Assembly: GCA_047638815.1 (NCBI GenBank)
Contig: JBLIMR010000030.1
Span: 1-31,133, forward strand
Length of the DNA stretch: 31,133 bases
Origin: JAJRRH01 sp047638815
GTDB lineage: Bacteria; Bacteroidota; Bacteroidia; Flavobacteriales_D; JABDKJ01
Reading direction: 5' to 3'
Part shown: positions 17,776 through 24,603 of the stretch, piece by piece
Numbering within the stretch: the stretch's first letter is position 1
Layout: each line of letters begins with the position of its first letter
Notes under the pieces: generated by a model
Seen by the model: only the letters and a program-made list of their open reading frames with translations
What the model was told of the DNA's origin: nothing
Databases searched by the model: none
Translations under genes and position numbers: made by a program

Positions 17776-20501
17776 TAGAAGTCAATTTTAACACCGGCGC
17801 TCCAGCTGTAGTTGTAGTATTCTAATTGCATTGTTCTTTCTGGGATTCCTTGGTAGTAGCGTAACGGCTGGTTTGTCAAGTTTTTTAACTCTGCAAACAA
17901 ACGGATTGAATCGCTAAGGGCATAACTCGCGTTGACATCAACAAAAAGTTGTTGGTCGTAATAGCGATCTTCCCATTCTGCAACACCAACCTCATCAAGG
18001 GCCTCGCCTGAATAGTTCAAAGAGGCACGTACGAACATTTTTTTGGTTTCATAGGCCAAAGAACTATTGAACATATTTTGTACTGCACCCACAAGAGGTA
18101 TATCTTCACGACCATCAACACCATCAGTTTTAGAGTCTGTAAAGGTATAGTTTCCGTAATAAGTCAAGTTTGACAAGAATCCAGGAAGGAATTTAAGTTT
18201 GCTTTGTAGTGAAACCTCAAGTCCTGTGACACTCGCGGTGCGTCCATTACGCACTTGAGAATAAGTCCAGTCATTCCCATCACCGTAATCGTACTCGGTT
18301 GTGGTATATGTATAAAGCCAGTTATCGATGTTTTTGTGGAACAAACCAAGAGAGATTAGACCAACGCTTCCCATGTATTTCTCTGCAGTGAAGTCAAAGT
18401 TCTGAGAGACCGTTGCTTCAAGGTTCGGATTACCTTCGGATATTTCTTGATCTTCAACAATAATCGCTCTAAATGGGACAATGTTAAAGTATCCAGGACG
18501 TCCTAAAGAAGTGGTGTATGCTGCATTCAACACAATGTCGTCAGTTAACTCGTGCTGTACTGTAACACTTGGCAAGAAGTTACCATAATCTCCCGAACCT
18601 TTCAACTCCTCGACACGCTCAGTACCATCTTCTTCTACCGTATATCCGTATCCGGTGTATTCGATTTCTGTTTGTTCGAAACGCGCACCAGCAATCACTT
18701 TAGTTTTATCTCCAATCTCAGAAGTTAACATTCCATAAGCGGCTGTAACGGCTTCTTTAGCGTTATAGTTTGAAGTAATAAACTCTTCTAGAACCAATTG
18801 ACCTTCACTTGGGGGCATAATAACATCTCCAAGGAATTTTGGCGTGGCAAAAAACCCATGGCGGTATTCACTTCCTGGTAAATAGTCCGATACAGTGTAG
18901 TCTGCAAAGGCCACATCGGCCATAGTTGCGTAACGAGATTCTAGGTAATCTGAATAATCGAAGAAGTTATTGTCTCTAAGTTTTTCCTTGCTTTTATATT
19001 TCCCACCAAACTTGAAAGCCCCAACTTTTGCTACAGGCAATTTGAAATCAAGGCGAAGACTTTGGTCAGTTTCCTCAGTCAGCCCATTTTGTTCTGTAGC
19101 TTCATTGAATTTGAAGGCAGACACATCATTCCATGCATCGCCAGCAAAACGAATTACGGGTCGCATTGGGTCACTGATGTCAACAGCAGAAATTGGCACG
19201 GCTTTTTGCTCGAAACGCATATAGCGCTCGTTTGGACGTTGTTCGTCTGCTTTTGAAGTACTTGCTTTCCAAGTCATGAGGACATTGCCAAACTGGTGGT
19301 CTCCACCAAGCGCAATCTTGTAAGTGCTCTGGGCTTCAAGACGACGGTTTTGGTTGTCATCGTTATCAACCCCCCCCTTGGTTTGCTTGCGCACGCGAAC
19401 AGTGTTTTCTTCCAAATCAATTTTTGCTACACGCAAACGGAAACGGTTTTCCCAGTCATCACGATTGTTGTACATGCTTTTGATGTAGAACTGGTGATTG
19501 TTGTTCACAGCGTAATCTAAGTTAGCCGAAATAGATCGACGTGTTCTTTTTACGTCATAACGACGGATGTCGTGCTCGTCAAGAGGACTGTCTGCCGCCC
19601 AATCTTCTGGGTTATTCCATACGAATTCGATGTTATCAGAACCATAATCATTGGTTTGAAGACTTGAACTAACAGTATATCGGAATTTATCACTCACTTT
19701 GTCAGCAACGATAAAAGAAGCGCTTCCATTATACCCATCACGAATAGCGTTAAGTCCGTAAGACCCTGTGGCAGAGAAACGGAAACGGTTCGGGTTAGAG
19801 CGCGTAATTAAGTTTACAGAACCTCCAATCGCATCCCCTTCCATGTCAGGAGTAAGAGATTTGTTCACTTCAATGGTTTGTATCATATCAGAAGGGATAA
19901 GGTCCATCTGAACACGACGATTGTCTCCCTCAGCTGAAGGAATACGCTCTCCATTTAAGGTCACGGAGTTTAACCCTGGCGCAAAACCACGAATAATGAT
20001 GTCTCGCGCTTCACCCTGATCGTTTTGCATGCTGATTCCTGGAACGCGACGTAAGGCATCACCAATATTGGCGTCTGGAAACTTTCCAATCTGATCTGAA
20101 GAGATAACATTGGTTACGTTAATGTCAGTGCGCTGTTTGTTCAGGGCCTTGTTGATCCCCGCTTGAAAACCTGAGACCACAACTTCATTAAGTTCATTCA
20201 CTAAGGCGCTGAGGTTGAATTCAAGGTAGCTAGTCTGCCCCTCATTAACCGTAATGCTTTGCGTCTTGGACTCAAATCCTACATATGAGACCATGATCTG
20301 ATCTTCACCAACAGGCACAGCGGTTAAGGTGAAATAACCGTCAAAATCAGAAATTGCTGCTACGCCGGAGTTTTGGGTCATAATGGTTGCTCCCGGAAGG
20401 GGAAAATTGTCTTGATCCAAAACACGTCCTTTTACTTGGCCCGATTGAGCCCAGGTGATACTGGTCAAAAGCACTAACACCGTAGATAAAATTGTTTTCA
20501 T
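17775..20501 (-). CDS. TonB-dependent receptor of the phytase operon
   Basis: 908 residues: signal peptide (MKTILSTVLVLLTSITWAQ), CarboxypepD_reg-like domain (about 22-98, DFDGYFTL), then a plug with the segment DINVTNVISSDQIGKFPDAN and IGDALRRVPGI characteristic of the TonB-Xanth-Caul type receptors, and a long barrel. The C-terminal strand (YSWSAGVKIDF) ends in the aromatic residue expected for barrel insertion. It would import phytate, its breakdown products or another organophosphate across the outer membrane. No SusD gene is present. The gene heads a three-gene operon with the phytase. Codon and base composition (about 47% G+C in sampled lines) differ from the receptor at 1823-4585, suggesting acquisition from another lineage. 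Confidence 0.92.
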   Translation of the reverse strand: MKTILSTVLVLLTSITWAQSGQVKGRVLDQDNFPLPGATIMTQNSGVAAISDFDGYFTLTAVPVGEDQIMVSYVGFESKTQSITVNEGQTSYLEFNLSALVNELNEVVVSGFQAGINKALNKQRTDINVTNVISSDQIGKFPDANIGDALRRVPGISMQNDQGEARDIIIRGFAPGLNSVTLNGERIPSAEGDNRRVQMDLIPSDMIQTIEVNKSLTPDMEGDAIGGSVNLITRSNPNRFRFSATGSYGLNAIRDGYNGSASFIVADKVSDKFRYTVSSSLQTNDYGSDNIEFVWNNPEDWAADSPLDEHDIRRYDVKRTRRSISANLDYAVNNNHQFYIKSMYNNRDDWENRFRLRVAKIDLEENTVRVRKQTKGGVDNDDNQNRRLEAQSTYKIALGGDHQFGNVLMTWKASTSKADEQRPNERYMRFEQKAVPISAVDISDPMRPVIRFAGDAWNDVSAFKFNEATEQNGLTEETDQSLRLDFKLPVAKVGAFKFGGKYKSKEKLRDNNFFDYSDYLESRYATMADVAFADYTVSDYLPGSEYRHGFFATPKFLGDVIMPPSEGQLVLEEFITSNYNAKEAVTAAYGMLTSEIGDKTKVIAGARFEQTEIEYTGYGYTVEEDGTERVEELKGSGDYGNFLPSVTVQHELTDDIVLNAAYTTSLGRPGYFNIVPFRAIIVEDQEISEGNPNLEATVSQNFDFTAEKYMGSVGLISLGLFHKNIDNWLYTYTTTEYDYGDGNDWTYSQVRNGRTASVTGLEVSLQSKLKFLPGFLSNLTYYGNYTFTDSKTDGVDGREDIPLVGAVQNMFNSSLAYETKKMFVRASLNYSGEALDEVGVAEWEDRYYDQQLFVDVNASYALSDSIRLFAELKNLTNQPLRYYQGIPERTMQLEYYNYSWSAGVKIDF

Positions 20502-20533
20502 TTTTGCTTAGTTTTTTAGCTTATTGTTGAACA

Positions 20534-20651
20534 CAAAAATAGCTTGAGTGCACTAAACCGAGTTTAACACAATGTTATTAAACCGTGAAACATTTGAGGC
20601 TTGGCAGTCAAATAAAACATCGGGCTAACCTTTTGCTAACACTATAGAAAC
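20534..20651 (-). promoter_or_regulatory. Promoter and candidate phosphate-type operator of the phytase operon
   Basis: Reading leftward, TATTTTTG (20541-20534) matches the Bacteroidetes -7 element TAnnTTTG. Just upstream is an inverted repeat with arms GTTTAA and TTAAAC (20562-20583), with an inner AACA/TGTT pairing. Farther upstream four hexamers recur at exact 11-base spacing: positions 20613, 20624, 20635 and 20646 (plus strand TAAAAC, GCTAAC, GCTAAC, AGAAAC). Direct repeats with an 11-base period are the layout of PhoB/PhoP boxes. Binding by a phosphate regulator is inference from layout and the phytase cargo. Confidence 0.45.
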
Positions 20652-20743
20652 AAATACGAAAAAAACGGAGGCAAAAACTGAACTAAGGGGTGACAAACAG
20701 AGCGAACATTGAAGAATTTTTCAAATAGGCCTTGACACCTTTC

Positions 20744-20922
20744 TTAGTTTGAAAAGACAAGCAAATTGGCGCCGATAGGCTGCTCAACGCCATCAACATA
20801 ATGCTTTTTGAGGGTCAAATTTCCAAAAGCGGCGAAATAGGAAAACACGCTATGGGCCGCCCCATGGACATAAAATTGCCACTTGCAACTAAAATAAATA
20901 ATAAAATTGTGTTCGTTTTCAT
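20744..20922 (-). pseudogene. Frameshifted remnant of a small secreted protein
   Basis: An ATG at 20922 opens a signal-peptide-like start (MKTNTILLFILVASGNF). That frame soon stops, while a second frame continues with good coding character (FYVHGAAHSVFSYF, then AAFGNLTLKKHYVDGVEQP) to a TAA at 20746-20744. The total length is not a multiple of three, consistent with a frameshift. Family not recognised. The G+C matches the phytase block. It could also be chance reading frames. Confidence 0.35.
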
Positions 20923-21099
20923 AACTCTAAATTTAATGTTAATATTTTCGTTCAGAGCAAATCTAATTTAGACTTTCAATAATTTAGGTATAAAAGGGGT
21001 AGGAAAAAGGTATGAGTGAGGTATGAAATGTTGAAAACTACCGATTATTTTAATATTTGCTCGGTTTTATATTGGTGCACGATTTTTTTTTGCATTGCC

Positions 21100-21227
21100 G
21101 CTAACGGTTTGTGTATGGTTAGTTGCGTGTTTCAGGAACTAATTTAACAAATACAAACCGAATAGAAAATCCGCGAGGATTTTCGTAAGTAGGCGAGTAC
21201 TAGCAATTAATTATACACGGTGTTGGC
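21100..21227. repeat. 128-bp palindromic MITE-like / attC-like element
   Basis: Imperfect terminal inverted repeats: left GCTAAC-N5-GTGTAT-GGTTAGTTGC (21100-21126) and right, on the opposite strand, GCCAAC-N3-GTGTAT-AATTAATTGC (21227-21203). Inside is a perfect hairpin AAAATCC-GCGA-GGATTTT with a GNRA-type loop (21167-21184). It encodes nothing. A relict of the left end recurs at 26467. It lies 17 bases beyond the stop of a truncated gene (21245-21364), so it could be a non-autonomous mobile element or a cassette recombination site. Confidence 0.65.
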
Positions 21228-21244
21228 AAATCGTTTTTTTATAT

Positions 21245-21364
21245 TTATACATCAATTTTAACGCCATTTTTATATTGCCATTCAAAATCTAATTCTCCAT
21301 TATTTTTATATAACCTATAGTAGCCATGCTTTTTTCCATCTTCGTAGTGCTGTTCATAATTAAG
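21245..21364 (-). pseudogene. C-terminal fragment of a MORN/YwqK-like repeat protein
   Basis: A 39-codon open frame without a start codon ends at TAA 21247-21245. It reads YEDGKKHGYYRLYKNNGEL followed by WQYKNGVKIDV, which is a typical MORN-repeat (YwqK antitoxin-like) pattern with the Y-x-D-G-K-x-x-G core and a repeat of KNG. The frame is closed upstream by a stop at 21365-21367, just before the tRNA-like segment at 21388-21418, so the 5' part of the gene was lost at that junction. Confidence 0.6.
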
Positions 21365-21387
21365 TTATTGGATTTAGGACAAGTAGC

Positions 21388-21418
21388 CTCCTTGGTTCGA
21401 GCCCAAGTGGGACCACTT
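21388..21418 (+). other. tRNA 3'-end fragment, copy 2 (best preserved; putative attachment site)
   Basis: A perfect T-arm is visible: CTTGG-TTCGAGC-CCAAG (21391-21407), followed by acceptor strand TGGGACC (21408-21414), discriminator A and CTT instead of an encoded CCA. The matching 5' strand GGTCCCA, D-arm and anticodon arm are absent upstream. From memory, a GGTCCCA...TGGGACC acceptor with this T-arm resembles the flavobacterial CAU-anticodon tRNA (Met/Ile2), which should be checked. Fragment plus terminator is the usual form of a tRNA-targeted integration scar. Confidence 0.65.
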
Positions 21419-21429
21419 TAAACACTTAT

Positions 21430-21466
21430 AAAGCCTTGATAATCGCATAGATTATTGAGGTTTTTT
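21430..21466 (+). terminator. Rho-independent terminator after tRNA fragment 2
   Basis: Stem AAAGCCTTGATAATC (21430-21444), loop GCATA, and GATTATTGAGGTTTT (21450-21464) with some G-U and mismatch positions, then a T-run. Nearly the same hairpin recurs at 26615-26652, also directly behind a tRNA 3'-end remnant. Confidence 0.8.
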
Positions 21467-21586
21467 CTTTGAGTACTAAAGTATATGCTCGAACAAATCT
21501 TCTCTTAATACTTATTATCATTGACTTTTACAGGTATAATGTTTTGATTTACTAGTGAATTTCCACGTATATTTTACAATATTTAA

Positions 21587-21706
21587 ACTACTAAAAATTT
21601 TAAAGACGAACCTAAGGCTGCGCGGAAAGAGCTAATTAAAAGCAAACAAATCATTGGTAATCCTATTCGTTTTATTGAGGTTAAATTAACATTGAGCAAC
21701 AAATAA
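21587..21706 (+). pseudogene. Unrecognised C-terminal coding fragment
   Basis: A plus-strand frame without a start codon reads FKDEPKAARKELIKSKQIIG and then NPIRFIEVKLTLSNK before TAA at 21704-21706. Composition looks protein-like, with a charged amphipathic first half, but it is only 39 codons and closed upstream by a stop. Probably the tail of a gene broken during insertion. The rest of 21467-21786 shows no feature. Confidence 0.3.
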
Positions 21707-21786
21707 AAAACAGAAATTGATACTACATATTTAATAATAGTACTATATAGCGGAATGCTGAATTTACAATTTTTCAGCTGTAATGG

Positions 21787-22149
21787 TTACTTCGAACTTT
21801 TTTTCCATTTTATAGGACTGACATCATCGTGATTTATAACCCGAAGTTTGTCACGATTGATACTCATAATAAGGCCACAAGCCGGATCGGGACAGGTTAC
21901 CCGCGAGTCGGTTTCCATCCAATCGGCTGGGTTGTTTTTACGCTGTTTGGTTGGGAGCAAAGGTATGGTCGACTGTAAGGCATAGAGACAAAAATCGCTT
22001 TTGTTGGGCATAGAGATTTTTCCTCCTTTTAAATAAAAGGTATCGCCGACGGTCATATTGCAAGTACAATTTCCATCGATTCGTTCTACGACAATTTCAA
22101 GGTCGTACAATTCAAATTGATCATCGCGAAGTTCGTTTTCCTTACTCAT
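21787..22149 (-). CDS. TIGR04076-family protein, function unknown
   Basis: 120 residues. The arrangement YDLEIVVERIDGNCTCNMTVGDTFYLKGG near the start, SDFCLYALQSTIPLLP in the middle, and a closing CPDPACGLIMSI matches the TIGR04076 family, small proteins with conserved cysteines (here CTC near 28-30 and C-P-D-P-x-C near 88-93) that could bind a metal or a cofactor. No activity is established that I know of. It overlaps the end of the antiporter gene by 8 bases and ends the operon. No signal peptide, so cytoplasmic. Confidence 0.75.
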   Translation of the reverse strand: MSKENELRDDQFELYDLEIVVERIDGNCTCNMTVGDTFYLKGGKISMPNKSDFCLYALQSTIPLLPTKQRKNNPADWMETDSRVTCPDPACGLIMSINRDKLRVINHDDVSPIKWKKSSK

Positions 22150-23557
22150 CTATTTCTTGTAGTTTTTTATTTTTACCGAATCCAAAAAAAATCGTTAACA
22201 GAGCCATAACCAATAAGCCCCATGACATAAAATTAAACAATCCCACTTCAAAAGGGCTAACTTGGGGTATACCGAACTCCTTTCCTGTTGCCGTCATATT
22301 CGCCATTAAAATCACAGGAATAAAGTAAGGCAACACAAATGGGAATATACAGGCAATCAAGCTCAATAAATTTGCTCTTCTGATTTTTGAAACTCCAAGT
22401 TTTTCGCCGGTTTTGTTCGTGAAATCGGTGACCATCAATATGGCGACAATACTATGGGTAGTCAACAGTACAGCCATGCTCATCACAGTAGCAATCCAAC
22501 CTTCAGCCTGTTTTTCTGTTTTTGTGCGTAGAGCCGCAAAGTCTACTAACTTGGTCATAAGTCCACTTGCTTTTAGTGTGGCGACAAGACCCATTAATAA
22601 AATAGTAAAGATGCTCAGACCGACAGCTCGATTGATCCCATCGATAACAAAGCTTTTGGCAGCAAAATTTTCTAAGTCTAATGACATTAATTGCGCCATT
22701 GGCAAAAGCCCTGAGGCTAAACCTAAAACAGTTCCGAATAATAGTCCGAAAAGCAGACCATGTAGTAGATGTTTTCCTTTCAGAAAAAGATAAATGATAA
22801 GTGCTGGAACTAATAACATGATGAGACCCTTAGGTTTCCCTGTTAAAATGTTTTCATTTGTGTTACCTATATCATTGAACCAAAATGCCGTCAAAGTATA
22901 ACAGACCAATGCCAGAAAAGCCGCAGGAATGATATATTTAATTCGACTTTTTACCGTCGCTCCGATTTTGGTTTTTTGACTCAAAGCACTAGCAATTGTT
23001 GTATCTGATATGGGCGCGATAAAATCTCCAAACGCAGCACCTCCTATTATGGCTCCTGCCAAAGAGGGTAAGTGAGCACCTAATATTCCACCTGTAGGGT
23101 AGAGTAACGGACTACAAATTAATATGGTCGCAAAACTTGAACCTGTTGACAAAGAAACGATACAACAGATAATAAAAGTGGCAATGACAAAACCGATGCC
23201 ATTAAGATGGAGTTGATCTGAAATCCAAATAAGAGCTTCGACAAATCCGGTCAGGGTCATAAGCACTCCTATAATCGAGGCAAGTATCCAAGCCGTAATC
23301 ATAATCATTACTATTTTTTGAGACATACCTGATATGACAATTTCTGAAAAAGCAGTCCTATCTTTTGCTAAAATCAACCCGATACCAATAGCTAATATCA
23401 AGATGGGCCAAAATCCTTTTTCATCAGGTGCTCCAGATAGGGCTATGAATACTACACCTACAATGAAAACCATGAATGGGAGCAACGCTCCAAAAATCCC
23501 TCCATGAAATTTGAGGGAACGATTATTTTCTTCTTGTAGATTGAGTTCCATAGGCAT
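22142..23557 (-). CDS. NhaC-family Na+/H+ antiporter-like membrane transporter
   Basis: 471 residues with about a dozen hydrophobic segments. The hallmark GGAAFGDFIAPISDTTI (about 172-188) is the conserved NhaC-family motif, with Asp178 and Asp185 in the transport core; STGSSFATI in the preceding helix also fits. The family includes Na+/H+ antiporters and exchangers for organic anions or amino acids (for example malate/lactate antiporters), so the ion and the substrate are not fixed. The start overlaps the aldo/keto reductase stop (TGATG), and a Met two codons on is an alternative start. Its presence with a peptidase-like DUF885 protein and a reductase suggests uptake or exchange of a small organic compound. 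Confidence 0.85.
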   Translation of the reverse strand: MPMELNLQEENNRSLKFHGGIFGALLPFMVFIVGVVFIALSGAPDEKGFWPILILAIGIGLILAKDRTAFSEIVISGMSQKIVMIMITAWILASIIGVLMTLTGFVEALIWISDQLHLNGIGFVIATFIICCIVSLSTGSSFATILICSPLLYPTGGILGAHLPSLAGAIIGGAAFGDFIAPISDTTIASALSQKTKIGATVKSRIKYIIPAAFLALVCYTLTAFWFNDIGNTNENILTGKPKGLIMLLVPALIIYLFLKGKHLLHGLLFGLLFGTVLGLASGLLPMAQLMSLDLENFAAKSFVIDGINRAVGLSIFTILLMGLVATLKASGLMTKLVDFAALRTKTEKQAEGWIATVMSMAVLLTTHSIVAILMVTDFTNKTGEKLGVSKIRRANLLSLIACIFPFVLPYFIPVILMANMTATGKEFGIPQVSPFEVGLFNFMSWGLLVMALLTIFFGFGKNKKLQEIDE

Positions 23558-24600
23558 CAGATTTCGTTGAGGTTGTATTTCATGATGGCGCCATGCTTCC
23601 CTGTTTTGTCTCGCTCTAATTCATAGAAAGGTCCATTAGGCCCTTCACTATGGTTTGTTATTTCAGATATTTTGTTCAAGTCGTTTTCATCCAAGGAAAA
23701 ACTGTCCAACTTTTGTAGACCGTTGAGGTGTTTGCTATTTCGGGCGCCGACGATAACTCCACCAACCATAGATTTTTGAAGGATATATTTGCTGGCGATT
23801 TCAGCAATACCAACTTCATGTTTATCCGCAACTTTGCGAAGTGTTCGAAGCATTTTTTGAAAGAGGTGATATCCACCAAATTCATCAATAATCAAGCGGT
23901 ATTTTGTCAACGAGCGGTTTTCTAATGGTTGTATTGGATCTGGCGCTCCCAAATAACGGTCGCTTAAAAATCCGCCAGCCACAGTTCCATAACACAGAAA
24001 TGGGATGTTATGCTTTTGCGCCAAGGCGGTCATATTTGTTTCAACACGACGATCAAGTATGGAGTACTGTACTTGATTTGCTGCAATTTCAACTCCAGCG
24101 TCGAGCATTTCCTCGATTCGAGGCGTATCGAAATTAGTGACGCCAATGTATCTTATCTTACCACTTTTTTGTAATTCAGAGAGATGTACTGCTGTTTCTA
24201 GATATCGTGGAAATTGATAATCCCACCAGGCAAATTGAACCAAATCGAGTCGTTCAACCTGTAAACGTTTAAGCGAACGATCAATAATTTTGACCGTGTC
24301 TTCTTTTTTTAAAGTTGCTAGAGCACCATAGTCAGGCACGTATTTGGTATGTACTTGAATGGAGGGTAGATCGCCTGCTCGAAATTCGGCGTGATATTTT
24401 TTTCGGAACTTACCAATCAGTTCTTCAACACCAGTATAAATATCGGCACAGTCAAAAGTGGTAATACCAGCCTTGACGAATTCATGCATATCTTCGAGAG
24501 CCTTATTTTCATCGATGCTACCGTGTCCTCCAGCAAGATGCCATCCGCCTTTGATAACTTTTGAAACAGTGTAGCCTGGTCTAATTTCATTACGTTTCAT
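23557..24600 (-). CDS. Aldo/keto reductase with catalytic His replaced
   Basis: 347 residues of the aldo/keto reductase barrel family. From the catalytic tetrad, Asp53 and Tyr55 (FDCADIYTG) and Lys86 (VHTKYVP) are present. The segment LDLVQFAWWDY has Ala124 where relatives have His (QFHWWD). The late cofactor-binding motif GVIVGARNSKHL (about 285-295) is present, so NADPH binding is likely retained. Loss of the His usually lowers reductase activity, and in the 5-beta-reductase branch a different residue there changes the reaction to C=C reduction, so chemistry may differ. It starts 3 bases before the DUF885 stop region and overlaps the antiporter start by one base; part of a four-gene operon. 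Confidence 0.85.
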   Translation of the reverse strand: MKRNEIRPGYTVSKVIKGGWHLAGGHGSIDENKALEDMHEFVKAGITTFDCADIYTGVEELIGKFRKKYHAEFRAGDLPSIQVHTKYVPDYGALATLKKEDTVKIIDRSLKRLQVERLDLVQFAWWDYQFPRYLETAVHLSELQKSGKIRYIGVTNFDTPRIEEMLDAGVEIAANQVQYSILDRRVETNMTALAQKHNIPFLCYGTVAGGFLSDRYLGAPDPIQPLENRSLTKYRLIIDEFGGYHLFQKMLRTLRKVADKHEVGIAEIASKYILQKSMVGGVIVGARNSKHLNGLQKLDSFSLDENDLNKISEITNHSEGPNGPFYELERDKTGKHGAIMKYNLNEI

Positions 24601-24603
24601 AAC

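Noticed and set aside
18164..19520. Several open frames on either strand inside the phytase-operon receptor gene
   Set aside because: They are short, lack domain patterns and lie within a well-supported long gene.
17775..20501. SusC of a SusCD polysaccharide utilisation locus
   Set aside because: There is no SusD-like lipoprotein and no glycoside hydrolase; the partners are phytase-like.
21100..21227. Classical integron attC site
   Set aside because: The ends do not fit the strict RYYYAAC...GTTRRRY cores and no IntI is in the window; kept only as a possibility within the MITE-like finding.
21391..21418. Complete tRNA gene
   Set aside because: Only the T-arm and the 3' acceptor strand are present; no D-arm, anticodon arm or 5' acceptor strand lies upstream.
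22413..22793. 126-residue plus-strand frame inside the antiporter gene
   Set aside because: It is antisense to a gene with a clear NhaC motif and shows no recognisable family features.
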